A stretch of 64,000 bases of DNA, taken from Zhengitettix transpicula. Taxonomy: Eukaryota; Arthropoda; Insecta; Orthoptera; Tetrigidae. Below, piece by piece: positions 47,011 through 59,319 of the stretch. The stretch is taken from assembly GCA_037074705.1 (NCBI GenBank), contig CM073593.1, forward strand, positions 13,149,001 through 13,213,000, given 5' to 3'. The position numbers and the translations under genes were made by a program. Position 1 is the first letter of the stretch, and the number at the start of each line of letters is the position of its first letter. The notes below the pieces were generated by a model that saw only the letters and a list, made by a program, of their open reading frames with translations, did not search any database and was not told where the DNA came from.

Positions 47011-47982
47011 CAAGCGTCTGAACTTATTTAAATTGCTTGTTAGCCACACATTGAAGACACCAAAATGTAATGATCAACTGGCAGGTTTTAATTAAAAAAT
47101 AATAATTAATTAAAATTAAACAAATTTTATTCTTCAAAGATAAAAATTATCAGCCTCACTTTTCACATTTAATTTCCTCAAATTTACAAACCAAATTTTA
47201 TATTATAATTTTTTTTGTCTTTCTAGGAAAATACAATTTTATAATTTTACAACAATTACACTAATTACTCTTTCTCTCAGGGTCTTTACTGGGCTTGATA
47301 GTAAGAACAATCAAATTTAATAAACTAATTAACAAATAAAAATTGAAATGAACGGAATATAAATTCTAAACACAATACAGAAAACGAAAACTAAACACGA
47401 TAACGAAATCTGACTTATACCTTTAATCCTCGTTTACAGACTTTAAATAATTGTTTTTGTACTCACGGATGTCTTTCTGGTACCAGATCTGATTCTTGGA
47501 GCATGAGGGCACAACTCACTAAAAAGGCCGTTATTCACTGATTCTACACCTCATTTTTAATAAACCCGGTCGTAGATCTCGTTGTTATTCCACCTAGAAT
47601 TTTGGGATCGGCCGCTCCCTCGGTCAGCCCTCGGACGTATGTCTCCTCGATGTCTTTATGCGAAATTATTTCGCATCTGTGTGGTGCAAACCTTTTGCTT
47701 CCACTTTGCGATTTTATATAATGAGTCTCTCCGTCAAGAACTATTTACTTGTGTTTTATAGAGTTTAATAGATCTCGCAGTTGAACTTCCTGGACCACGC
47801 TATTCGTACTTTTTAGGTCAGCCTCCTCTCTCTCTCGAAACGTTCGCCGGACTGACTTCCGTACGAGCGCGCGGTTTCCAACAACTATCGCCGACAAAGA
47901 CCCGTGATTGTTGCTTTCAAGAAATGTACCGTTAACAATACAATTATATTAAAACAATTAATGGCCTCTAATTAGTATTACA
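47003..47982 (-). mobile_element. LTR copy D with adjoining primer-site-like unit
   Basis: The LTR spans 47066-47982 (TGTAAT to ATTACA, 917 bp) and aligns with copy B through most of its length, including cctcggtcagccctcggacg and cctctaattagtattaca. The 47003-47065 segment, between the AT tract and the LTR, resembles the extra units of copy A. On the minus strand it begins TGGTGTCTTCAATGTGTGGC right after the LTR end. ATAT follows ATTACA on the right and AT repeat lies on the left, as if the whole were inserted in an AT tract. Confidence 0.65.
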
Positions 47983-47989
47983 ATATGTA

Positions 47990-50900
47990 TAAAACTGAAA
48001 ATGAAATGGAAGGTGCTATCGATTGGTTGTTTTTCAAAGAATATATCTAGGGGCTAGTATTTACAGCACATACAAACTTTAATGATTATTATAAAGTGGT
48101 ATTATATAAAAAAAATGTTTTCAATGGAACAATGACTTTTGACGAAAACTCGTCAAAGTAAGAATTATTGGCCAATATGAACATGCCCTTGAATAGAAGT
48201 TTTATTATTCACATTACAATGTTATATCAAATTTCAACACCTGAAGAGAAACAGTTCAATTTTCAACGCATTATTAATGGTGAATGATCTTTTACGTATA
48301 AATGTAGTACATATGTGAAACATAATAAGACTTTCAAATATTTTTGCATAATTTTTTGTATAGTAATTGAGAATATGTGTGTTGATAGGAAATTTATTGC
48401 AATTTTGCAGTTGAATAACAGAAAAACTAGTCTATTTTGTTAAATAATAATGAAGGAGTTCGGAGACGAAATATTCTGTGTAATACAATTTTAATGGTAT
48501 ATAATACTAAATAAGTCACACACTAATCGTGGTAGAATTTTCCAAATTAGTCTGTAAAACCTTAATGAAAATAAACACTAAATAATACTAAAACAGTCAC
48601 ACAAAAATCGTACTTGAATTTTAATTAATCAAAACAAAAGCAAGTCATTAAATTTACAAAAGCTTCGCATTAGCGGTCACCGATTATTTATAATGCTGTC
48701 AATATTTAATCGTTCATATATATTTAATTTTTTTATCTTAGTAATTAGCATGACATGTATTTAAAGTGAAGAGAGAATTTTAAAGCTATTGACAATGCTG
48801 GAGAAATTTTCTGCAAGCCGAACGCAGTATTAATTAATAACTAATGCTTAACGTTCCCCAACAATTTAATAAAAACTATGTTCAAAAACTCTCAAAAAAC
48901 TTACAAACTATATTAATATATATCCGGGCAAAAATACACCAATAAATAAAGTGAAGTTATTAAACGCATTTTTCAACGCACTGTGGGTATTATGCATGTA
49001 TGAATGTGAAATATTTAAATCGTTTTAAGTAGATTAAAGTCGAATGAGACAGAATAATTTATTATAATTCATCTGCAATGCCGAAAATTGTGGACAATCT
49101 TGGTCGTTATCGCAGTACTTTTATCACCCCTAGAGCTGTCCTCATGATGTTAGGGGATGAAATTTTTCTCTAAAAACATCTGAGCGACCCCGTAATATAT
49201 TTATTTGGCTGTTATCACATATTTTGAAAATACCACACACCTTCAACCCATAGGTGTGCTGGTATTATCTTAAATCAAAAGATTTTATTCCTGCATCTTA
49301 AGTTTGGTAGATAATTTTCAACGCATTAATGAGTAGGTTAATTGACTATAATTATCCTGTATAATAATATGACTAATATATTAAATGTTATACAGTATTA
49401 ACATTATGCGTTATATAAATAAAAAATTGTGTGTGTCGTTAATTTTTAGTAGACCCTAACAAACCACTAATCCATAATTTACCCACACCGCGATATATAA
49501 AGAAATGTAAAGGCGATGAATATAAAGCTGAATATATTACAAATTATATCGATAGAAAGTAATTAGGCGTTACATTTCGGGCAATGGATTAATAAGAAAA
49601 ATAAAGTAGGAAAGAGTGACTTTAGCATTTAAAAAAATTTTAGCACTGGGTTTATATCTTAAGACATTTTCTTTTCAATTACCTTTGTTCCACGACGACA
49701 AAGAAATGTATTTTTGTGGATTAGCTTACATTTTAGCTTCTCATGAAAAGTCATCATTGAATTCGAAAATAATAAGCCAGTTTCTTTGAAATATATATGG
49801 ACTAGAATTACGACGAAACAAATGCAATTTTCCACAATTTCCACCGTAGCAATTTTTTCCATTTTGTTCACGATTTCATCGAATATCCAATTCCCAGACT
49901 ACAGTCCATCAATTGACGATCCATTCGTGAAAATTATTCGGATAATTATTTATTACTGAGAAATGTTACATCTCTCAAAACAACTGCAACCATGTTTTTT
50001 TTCCCAGATGTTAACGGTTCCTGTACAGCGTAAAGCGATTATCAGACACAATTATTCTGCACTGCGTTCCGGCCGCCAATGTGGGTCAATCCAGCCCCAT
50101 TACAGTTTTAATTTTACTAATGACGTAGCCAGAAACAGTAGAATGTAAATAAAAACGTTGTTATGTGCTATTACTAATCAGTATATTTCCCTGTAATTGT
50201 ATTGAGTAATAAAACGAAAATTCCATTTAAATAATTATTCAAAAATGATACATATTTACAGTGGAGGCAAAAAGTGGCAACCCTAAACAAATAAATTTGA
50301 ATTGCTTGCCACCACGACGAATTTGCTTTTAGACAAAAAAATAATTAATCGCTTTAACACCAGTTTGGTTGAAAACCTTCTGTGAAGAATGCCTCAATAA
50401 TTTTACAAAGGACGAATGAAATTTAATTCTGTTTGATTTATCAATTTATTCTATAGGATAAAAATGGAAAGTAGTCAATCTATTTCTATATCGTTTTTAC
50501 TGGAAGATGCGAACTCATTAATTACACAACCACAATGGAAATTTGTAATTGTGAAATTTAATGTAATGTAACACGATTCTCATACACATGGGCAATTTTG
50601 TAATTCTGTGAATTTCTGAGAATAATAATTACATAATGCATGGCTAATCTTGAAGTATTAATTAATATTAAATTTCCATATGACTCATCAAATTTGTAAT
50701 AATATAAAAGCAGATAAATACAGCATGTAATTTATTTGTTCCGACTAAAACAGATTATGTGTGTTATTATGTGATACAAATTTAATTCACCAGGAAATAC
50801 GACCACTTAAATGGACTAATTATTAAATGGGAATTATTTACTTTGTATTTAATATTCATTAAGTAGTTCTGAAGACAAGGATGATGTAAAATGAAAGTCA

Positions 50901-52025
50901 TATAACAACTATCTCTATAAATACACTAGTTGGTTACCGAGTTACGTTAGGCTGTTCGCCTTATTACCATGTCTCCACTCTACCGCCAAGGATTTCAGAA
51001 AATTGGATATTAATGAGGGTGACCTAAGCTGGACAGAGATACAATTCCCAGGTAACATACTTTATTTTGATAAAAATAACAATATGGATTTCAATTATAA
51101 TCTGTATTTTAACAGAGTATTTTAGTTGTAAAAGGAGATTATTCATTCTTTACCTATCGAAAATAAATTTTCGTTGATCATTCCTTTGCAATGGTATTTA
51201 TCGAGCCGTAACCGTTGCCATAAGTCAGTAAATGTTTCTGGAGAGTGTTTCTAAAATAATAATTGCAAATGAATTGTCAATTTGTTGCAGCGGAAGCTGC
51301 TGACATGTGATGTGTGAGGAATGTAAGTAGGGGAAACGTAGTGAGTGAACGAGCGATTGGGACGCGAGGAATGCAATAAGGACTGCCAGGTGCTGAAGTT
51401 CATGCGAGTTCTCTGCTTTACCCAATGTGTTTCTTGTGTGTAAAATGACCTCTGTATACAAACAACATAGTTGTTTGCTTCGAGGATTCACTGAAAATTC
51501 AATTCTTTACTAATTAACTAGTCAATATGGACTCAATAATTGGTGAAAAAAGAAGTAGAATTTGTTTTCCTAATTCAGCCACATGCTTCTCAAAATATCT
51601 TCCAAAGTATTGTGAACACTCCAGACAATGTGTTTTTCATTCAGTTTACAGAGAAATTTGTTGCCAAATAATTTATGTATCGCTAGGTATTTTCATTGGC
51701 AGAATATTCATTTATTTGAAAGATGAATTGGCAAAAATAAAGATATTAAAAAACTGTATTGAATGGTATTTTACGAGGAGTATTTTTAAAGAAGTCGTTG
51801 GGACTGGTATTTCCACGAAGGTCCATCCCTATGACACAAAGGGGAGCGGACTTATACAATAAAAACAATAGCTGAAAGACTACAAAGGAGGTCCATGACG
51901 AAGGTTTAAAGAACCACTGTAACCCAGCGACTTCCAAAATTATTATGTCGAAAGCAAATGTTTCGCAGACGGGCATAAATTTTTAAACAACTCGAGGAAG
52001 AATAAAAGTATTTTGAGAGTCGAAG
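47990..52025. other. Long AT-rich stretch without an assigned gene
   Basis: A degraded piece of the GTGCCCGGCGTTG family lies at about 49,105-49,250. A GC-richer unique patch with several ATTA/TAATT motifs lies at 50,010-50,150. Open frames of 70, 88 and 111 codons (49659-49871 minus, 51225-51491 minus, 51527-51862 plus) have no recognised domain. Confidence 0.4.
49105..49250 (+). repeat. GTGCCCGGCGTTG-family fragment, degraded
   Basis: Shares gcgaccccgtaatatattta and the following tttgaaaat with the 32 and 57.5 kb copies. Confidence 0.4.
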
Positions 52026-52029
52026 TGGA

Positions 52030-52326
52030 GGATTTATTTTAGGGTAACAGGCTACATGAGGGTAATCCACATATTGGCAACTCCCCGTTAATAGCATAGG
52101 AAGGGATCTGAACGGGGGGATGCGGAAAGGTAAAGGCCCCCGGGCTATAGTTTAAGGATCCTACCCGGAAATTCGCGTAAACGTAATGCAGGGAAAAACG
52201 TAGAAAAACCTGCATCAGGTAGGTCTGGCATTTGGTACTTGTCCCAGACCCTTCCGATAGCGGGAGACGAGTTTGATGTGGGGACGCAGCATTACCTTCT
52301 CCGTACCTCGACCAGTTTAGGAGGCT
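52030..52326 (-). repeat. SINE-like family copy, minus
   Basis: Runs from the inverted 3' end (ttattttagggtaacaggc) to ccagtttaggaggc, where a second copy abuts directly. The 5' part is missing. Confidence 0.85.
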
Positions 52327-53142
52327 GTTTTTTTAGGGTAACAGGCATGAGGGTAATCCACATGGTGGAAACTCCCCTTTAATAGCATAGGAAGGGAACA
52401 GTTCAGATGAAAACGATGAATAGCGTTGAAAATATGCATTACCAGAACTATATTACTCTGCTACACGGCGTATAAAAATTTACGAATGAAAAATTTCATT
52501 TTGAGTCCCATTTATTAAATATTTTAGAGTCTCATGGTTAAATTGTTTGTAAATAATTTGTAACTAAATTTTAAAAATTAGTTTTAAATTTTAAAGTTGT
52601 TTGAAATTAACTCTAAAGTTCATTCAAATACACAAAGTCTAAAGTTTTCAACATTCAGTATTGCTATATCTTCATAAATTGCTTTCCCTGCTTTTGTAAA
52701 TTATCTGCATGCATGAATAATTCAGCAATAAATGCCAAGTGCTTTTGCGGAAAATATAGTACTAATTGGCGATTAAATTTAAAATAACTCGAGACATAAT
52801 ATTTTTCCGTCAAGATCCTCAAAAAGTTGTCATTTCTTATGCATCACTATGTAGAAAAATAATAAATGGCGAGAAATACTGTAATATGTGTGAAGGGATA
52901 AATAATGAGTTTCACCAATCTTCAGTTCACAACTTATTCAAGTAACAATTAATTATCTGAACGGGGGGATGCGGAAAGGTAGAGGAACGTAGCCAATAGT
53001 TAACTAGGGCCCCCCGGCTATGGTTTAAGGATCCTACCCGGCAATTCTCCTAAAAGTGATGCAGGGAAAACCCTAGAAAAACCTGTATCAGGTAGGTCGG
53101 GCATTTGGTACTTATCCCACGCCCTTCAGATGGCGGGAGAGG
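52327..53142 (-). repeat. SINE-like family, short copy split by ~557 bp
   Basis: The 3' part (52327-52397, tttttttagggtaacaggc to gaaggga) and the 5' part (52955-53142, atctgaacggggggatgcgg to ggcgggagagg) join exactly in consensus order. The neighbouring copy at 52030-52326 reads continuously across the same point. The 5' end coincides with that of the copy at 23120. The interrupting 52398-52954 is AT-rich with no recognised features. Confidence 0.75.
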
Positions 53143-53182
53143 GAGAATGCAGGAAAATATGGCATTAGGTTACAATTCACGC

Positions 53183-53220
53183 GAGAGAGAGAGGGGGGCG
53201 GGAGAGAGAGAGAGAGAGAT
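53183..53220. repeat. (GA)n tract
   Basis: Purine-only GA/G run of about 38 bp. Confidence 0.9.
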
Positions 53221-53789
53221 AGTCGGTTCAAAGTTACAATTGTTATTTATAATAACATGAGATTTTTGAATTTTTGGGGGGAATTTCCTACAAAATTGTA
53301 ATTCCAGTGTTGTAATAAATTGATCAGAACTGCGGAAAGGTTCTCTCAAGAGCTGCGATCACAAATAATATGCTCGGTTAAAAACGGCGGAACATTTTTC
53401 ATTCGTAACGACTCAGATTTTGTTATTTACGGAAATTTTTTAAAGGGTTAATTTGGAGGGTGATTGTGCCAAATTTTCTGTTTTGTAAATTATTTGCATT
53501 TAGTTTAATCAAATTACAATTCGTCCAAGGAAGACTATTCGGGTTTTTAAGTTTTTATTTGGAATTTGTTGTAACGCTTTGTCATAGTCAACCAGTATTT
53601 AGTTCATTAGGCTAACGTGGTTATATGGAGGGGGACAGTTATTTGGCATCAGCCACAACTGTAAGTACGAGTGTTCTTAGTCTTTCCTTATTGAGATTCC
53701 TTGTATCAGGTTTTAAATTGGAGGCCCTGGCTGAAGGCAATTCGGCGTGATGCTGTCCTCCGTCCCCGGGCAGCCTGGCTCGTTAGCCA

Positions 53790-53960
53790 GCCGCGTGACT
53801 CGCCTCCCTGAAAAATTCCTACCCCTTCAAGGACATTGTTGTATTCTAAACAACGCCGCTGTTTGCCCAACAACTCTGTCATTTCTTTCATTTACGTTGT
53901 GATCCTTAAGGTTCAAGTTTCTTCAGTGGTACTTAATTCAATTTCGTTCAGATTTGAGTA
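53790..53960 (+). pseudogene. Possible pogo/Tigger-type transposase relic
   Basis: One plus-strand frame reads EKFLPLQGHCCILNNAAVCP, which resembles the region around the second catalytic Asp of pogo/Tigger transposases (lpfk.lllLDNapgHp), with Asn at the Asp position. A later FKFLQ...LIQ could correspond to the FLPPN..LlQP motif. Stops follow and the match is short. The 61-codon minus-strand frame over the same DNA is unrelated. Treat as a lead only. Confidence 0.2.
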
Positions 53961-54169
53961 GAATATAAACTACCCGAGGAAGTTTCCATGATACGCTGAT
54001 ATCTAGAGAGAACTAAGAATTTTATGACTCACTAATTTTGTACCGCATTTTTAAAATCTTTTGATTTACCTTACTTTTCTGTTATTCGCCAAGGGATGAC
54101 TTGACATTAGTTAAATAAATCAACAACATTTTTAATTTTTTTAATAGATTCCGATTCTTTCAAAAGCTA

Positions 54170-54379
54170 TAGTTCAATTCAAATGGTAGCCAATTTGACC
54201 GTGAAGATTTTCCTTGCGCCGTAGAATCAAATTCGTGCTACGTTGTCACATATTATTGTCCATGCAGCTGAAGTAAGGGTTTGTTGTCTTTCATTTTTTA
54301 CGATGTGGCAACGTTTGTTTAATTCTCCGCTATAATTCGCTGACAGCCAGAACGGCTACCATTTGAAAACCTAGTTCAA
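54170..54379. mobile_element. ~190-bp MITE-like element with 8-bp flanking repeat
   Basis: The ends ttcaaatggtagcc (54178-54191) and ggctaccatttgaa (54354-54367) are perfect 14-bp inverted repeats. The direct repeat tagttcaa lies at 54170-54177 and 54372-54379, so four bases at the right end fall outside the inverted repeat. An 8-bp duplication would suit a hAT-like element. A related copy lies at 63203. Confidence 0.6.
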
Positions 54380-55090
54380 GTATTGTCGATGTATATAGAT
54401 GTGTATATTGTGTATTGTATCAGATACATAAAGCTGCTAGTTATTTGAGCGTTAATTATTTTTGATTATTTATAACTAGTTTCATATAAATTATTATATT
54501 TTTAAATATATAAAAGGAAAAGGAACCATCGTTCCGTACAGAAGAAAACATATCAAGACATTGGATGGGTGCTCATATTTTTTTCCCTCCTAACTTTCAA
54601 TTCTCCGTTAACAAAATTCCTTTTAGTTTTTTTATTCGTCATTATTTTGAGCTTATTTGAATTTTCCTGTTATGTAAATAAACTATACTGGTTTTGGCGC
54701 ATTGTCTCCAGGGAATCTACAGTCATTGTGCTGCTATATTGAATCTTTTAGTTAATTCATTCAGTATTCATCAATTTATTTTATTTCAAATACAAGATTA
54801 CAAATCGGCATTGAACCATTTCAGTGTGTACTTCTTAATGTTTCTTTCCATGTTGTCAGAGATTCGTCATTAGTTCAATTATGGTCAGAGGTAACTAGTG
54901 CTCCTTAATGATTATCTACAGAAATAAAAATAAGAATGTTCTTATTAGTAATGAGCTACATTCTTGACGACAGAGGAAAATCCCACTCCACCTATTAAAA
55001 TATTACAGAGGCCGCTACAACATGGAACTACCCCAGAATTCCTTCCAGTCTCATTACTGAAAAGAGATAAAAAAATTATCTTATTTTATA
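54380..55090. other. AT-rich stretch without a gene
   Basis: No open frame or repeat recognised. Confidence 0.5.
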
Positions 55091-55092
55091 TA

Positions 55093-55120
55093 CCACTGTG
55101 ATCAAAAAGTAAGGTTAAAT
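55093..55120 (+). repeat. Mariner terminal inverted repeat, 5'
   Basis: Begins CCACTGTGATCAAAAAGTAA immediately after TA. Confidence 0.9.
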
Positions 55121-55286
55121 TGTCATTTAAAACTCCGGGTTATTAAGAAGGCAGATAATTTTTTTTTCCTAGGTTGGTAGGACTATCTATAATATTTGCC
55201 AAGCGTCTGTTTGTTAAAAGGTTTAATTATCTCCGAGTTACACGTGTTTTTGTAAACAACCAAAAGTAAATTTTTCGATTTGTGCA

Positions 55287-56327
55287 ATAGGTGATTTTGT
55301 TGAGCAAAGAACTTGCATCAAATTTTGTTTGCCGAACGAATATTCTTGTGCTGACACTTTGAAAATGTTGCGGAAGGCCTTTGGTGATCAAACTATGGCA
55401 CAAAAAAACATTTATAAGTGGTACAACGAGTTCAAAGAGAGCCGAGAACGCGTTGAAGACGAACCGCGCTCTGGACGATCATCAACGTCTACCGACGAGG
55501 GCCACGTGCAAAAAATCAAAGATTTAGTGCTTAAAAATCGTCGATGGACTATTAGAGATCTTTCTGATAGTGTTGGAATATCATTTGACTGAGCCCAAAC
55601 CATTTTGAAGAATGTTTTGTGTCTCAAACGCGTCAAGTCTCGATTGGTGCCAAAATCGCTCAATTTTTTGGTAAAAAAGCGTCGCGTTGATGTTTGTTTA
55701 ACTTTGCAGTCTGACTATCAGGACCACTTGAAATGCATCATTACTGGAGACGAGACTTGGATTTACGCATACCACCCTGAAACCACATATCAATCCACCG
55801 AATATCGTGCAAAAGGTGACGGAAGACCAAAAAGCAAGGTCATGTTGACAGTTTTCTTAGATTATCGTGGTGTGGTGCACTATGAATTCCTTCCGCCGGG
55901 CCAAACTGTCAACAAAGAATATTATTAGAGCGTTATACGTCGTTTTCGTGAAGCTATTCGTCTGAAACGGCCGGAATTATGGGCGAACAACTCTTGGTTC
56001 CTTCATCACGATAATGCACCATGTCATACTGCATTGGTTCTTCGCGACTTTTTTGCCAAAAACTCGACTCATATCGTTCCGCAACCACCGTATTCGCCTG
56101 ATTTGGCTCCGTGCGACTTCTGACTATTCAGCAAACTCATAAGGCTAATGCGGGGACGCCATTTTGACACGATTGAGGAGATAAAACCCAAATCGAAGAA
56201 GGTCTTGAAGGCTATACAGGAAAAAGACTGTTCCGACTGTTTCAAGGGCTGGAAAAAGCGTTGGTAAAAGTGAGCTTTAAATGACGGGGATTACTTTGAA
56301 GAGGATGAAATTGATTTGGAAGAATAA
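55287..56327 (+). pseudogene. Mariner transposase (D34D), multiple stops
   Basis: Same transposase as the minus-strand copy, also 1,041 bp, and here the frame is preserved throughout. The start codon has mutated to ATA (55287-55289), and in-frame stops lie at 55590 (TGA), 55926 (TAG), 56121 (TGA), 56265 (TAA) and 56271 (TGA) before the natural TAA at 56325. The catalytic segments are GDETWIYAYH (first Asp), HHDNAPCHT (second) and SPDLAPCDF (third), with the 34-residue spacing kept. The first stop falls within the N-terminal DNA-binding half. Its lesions differ from those of the other copy, so each died independently from a common source. Confidence 0.93.
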
Positions 56328-56351
56328 ACAAAGAATTTATATTTTATAAAC

Positions 56352-56380
56352 AAATTCACCTTATTTTTTGTTCACAGTGG
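56352..56380 (-). repeat. Mariner terminal inverted repeat, 3'
   Basis: Ends in ttcacagtgg immediately before TA. Confidence 0.9.
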
Positions 56381-56389
56381 TATACCTTT

Positions 56390-57335
56390 CATTAAAGTAA
56401 TTTTTTGAAACAGGGTACAATTGTCTAGATATAATAATATTAAAATTTTCGAATATTTACCTATCTAAATAACTAAAAGATCAATTGCCTTTACTTAGTT
56501 TTTTTGGTTAGATTTCGACTATTAAATTTTTAATCTTCCAAATTTAATATTTTATGCTATAAATAACAGTATATTATACAAAAATTAATAAATGTTTCAT
56601 AACTTAAGATTATAATAATAATGAATTTGAAAATGTTAAATATTTCATGAAACTCAAGAATAATTATGTAAAGTTAAGAAATCTACGTAAATTCTCACGA
56701 CAACGTCATAGATAATATTACGCAACAATTAAATATGTACCTACAAAGTTTAGTGTTTCTTCATCAAGAATGTAAAATTTATTCTGGTATTTAATAGATT
56801 GATAAATTTTTATAACTTACTGCAGTAGGTAAATCAGTCAGAAATTCATTTTAAAAAAATTGTTCATTTTTAAAACTTGAATATGGCAATCCGACGTCAG
56901 CTCCTAGAAAATACTAAATGAATCTGTACAAATGAAATTATTTCTGGACAAATAATTTTAGTTTTAACAAGGATGTCGTACATAAAAATATTTTTATCTA
57001 ATTTGTTAAGATAAATATAATATTTTTTTATAAAGATAACCATTAATCTTGCAAGTGACTTAAAATATTCAGTTCAACGTCTCAAAAATTTATTTTTTCT
57101 CTCGTGGAAAACCGATGCAGACCTCAATTGAAAATTCCATGAGGGATCAAAAAATTCAAATAAGTTCAATACAATGACAAATTAAAATCTGATGGAAATT
57201 TCGTTAACTGAAAGTTAAAAGTATAGACGGACTAAAATATGAGCATCCTTCCATTGTATTAATATGTTAGCTGTAGGCAATTTGTGGACTGACGATTTTG
57301 AGTCATTTTGAAAATTGATGGTTTGTTTTTATAAA
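56390..57335. other. AT-rich stretch without a gene
   Basis: No open frame above 60 codons and no repeat recognised. Confidence 0.5.
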
Positions 57336-57339
57336 AAGT

Positions 57340-57660
57340 ATTATCTGGGTGACCAGCGTTCAATAATTTCAATAATTAAACTCAGTGATATCTATAACCC
57401 CGGATTTGACAAGTTTGGTTGTTTTCCTGGTAGTTTTGTATCACGCCTCTCCATCCCTACCTCTAATGTTTCTCCCCTCTAATACTATGAGATATATTCT
57501 TTACAATAATGCACAAAAAACATCGGAGAATGATCCCGTAAAATATTAATTTGACCCCTCGGGGTGGTAGTCGTGTTTTATCCCAACAGTGTTTGTTTCC
57601 GGTTCTAAAGGAAATAGTGCACAAAACTTGGTCAAATTTTTTCCACACAAACTATCTATT
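57340..57660 (+). repeat. GTGCCCGGCGTTG-family copy, plus
   Basis: Degraded head (atctgggtgaccagcgttc), then the ataaccccggatttgac, gatcccgtaaaatatt and tgtttgtttccggttct blocks in family order. Confidence 0.7.
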
Positions 57661-57669
57661 TCATTTACT

Positions 57670-58500
57670 AGATTATTAAATTTGTAACGCATTTAATTTA
57701 ACAAATTAACATAAAACATATTTTTAGGTGAAATCCTTGTTTAAAATACAAATTTATTTATGAAAAATAATTGTAGAGATGAATATGGCAAACTACCGAA
57801 ATATCCTACAAAATTATAAAATAAAGTTTTGAAAAGAAAAGTTGTTTTTTCATTTAAATTGCTGACTGACTAATATACCGGGATAAATTATAAAAATTTA
57901 ATATAAGTTATTGTTTTCAGTTGCTTTGTTAGGGTGACCATAAAATTATCATCGCTCCTCGTATTAAAAAGCGAACAAAATGAGTTATTTTGTTGACTCC
58001 AGGTAAATATATTTATTAGTGCATATGAGAATACAGACAAACATCGAAACAGTGTAATGAACTACATTACCTGGCGATACACATTAGATATTCTTCGTTG
58101 TAAGACGAAGCAAACATAGTGTAACAAATTGCGGTGACTCACTCACCCTCAAACCATTCCCCATATAATGTATTCTGTAATTAAACTTCCAAGCTTCGTC
58201 ACCCTCATAGCTTCAGGCGTTGTCTAAACTAGATAAACACAACGCCCAGTCTTAATCATGCAATTCAAAGTCTCTTCGTTTACTCAAAGTTTATTTTCTT
58301 TTCAAATTTGGGGGCCGAACTGTAATAAACGTTTGGTAAGGTGAAGTTCTGAGAATTTGCTATCGCCTATTAAATGAAAATTAAACTGAGAAATTAATTC
58401 TGAAGCCTGTTCTGGAACTTATTTACAGAGTCACCAGGAATTTTATACAAATTCCCACAAAATGTTTTGTTTCGTCTATTCGTCACTTTTGAGTGTTGTC
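57670..58500. other. No gene seen
   Basis: AT-rich, with a slightly GC-richer patch at 58,050-58,260. No open frame with a domain. Confidence 0.45.
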
Positions 58501-58625
58501 CACTGACCAGTGCAGTTGTGTTTCCTGTACGTTCTTCTTAGCACCTGAGGAAAGGGACAATGGTCCCAGAAACGTTGTGCGGTGTTTATATTAGCTTTTC
58601 TGTCTGTATTGCCTGTTCCTTATTT
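58500..58625 (+). ncRNA. Hammerhead-like PLE module, best-preserved stem II
   Basis: CTGAGGA (58545-58551) and GAAAC (58569-58573) flank a perfect five-base-pair stem GGGAC/GTCCC with loop aatg, then cgttgtgcggtgtttat. Extra unpaired A residues sit next to box 1 and box 2 where hammerheads have a G-C pair. The upstream context (actgaccagtgcagttgtg) matches the other modules. Confidence 0.5.
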
Positions 58626-58689
58626 GAGATATATAAGTGATTTTCTCGATATATAATTTTAACCCTATTTATGTAAAGGAGAAGAGAAT

Positions 58690-58850
58690 CCTCAAGGGTG
58701 ACTGTGGGGTGTTGTTACTTAAAAATAATGCGAAAACAACCGCGATTGAGGTTTAATCCTGGGTTATGGATGTCGCTGAGCTTAATTATGATGTTGAACT
58801 TGCCGGTTAGGTTGTACTTCTATTCCTATACGTGCGGGTGGTAGGGGACG
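58690..58850 (-). repeat. GTGCCCGGCGTTG-family fragment, minus
   Basis: Shares aaaataatgcgaaaacaacc and gggttatggatgtcgctgag with the array at 45 kb. Confidence 0.65.
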
Positions 58851-59319
58851 ACAAAGTTCCTCGTACAGTTTTTAATACGTGGCGCAATTTAGGCCTTAGC
58901 ACCGCGATTATAATTAATTCTCTTAAGATAGTGTGAGTATTTTTTTCTGTATGGGGGTACCGTGTATATGTCTTACGTTCTTATGGTACCATTAATATTT
59001 TTGACTGTCTTAACGCTCTTAAGGTAGTAAAAGTTTGTTTTATATATTTTTCGTATCTCTAAAGGCGCGGGTGGATATTCTGACAAAATTAGCATAGGTA
59101 GGTTAAATAGCATATTTACTAATATATTAATGTAGAATTAAATAGTTATTCGGGATTATATAAATAAATACACGGGCAACGTTTACTTATACAATAAAAT
59201 TGCATATATATTATCATATTTTCTTGAAGTTTATATGATTGCCCGTAAGTTTGAAGTATGATTTTATAATGATATTTCAAGGCGGGTTTAGTTACAAAAA
59301 TTTTAACTATTTATTGTTC

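Larger units (their letters stand above)
55093..56380 (+). mobile_element. Mariner DNA transposon, full length, inactive
   Basis: A complete mariner of 1,288 bp between TA duplications (55091-55092, 56381-56382). The inverted ends start CCACTGTGA and run about 28 bp. It is oriented opposite to the copy at 8781-10065, about 45 kb away. Confidence 0.95.

Noticed and set aside
50260..50310. Tc1-like terminal repeat (acagtggaggcaaaaagtgg)
   Set aside because: No inverted partner was found within a plausible distance, and no TA duplication can be shown.
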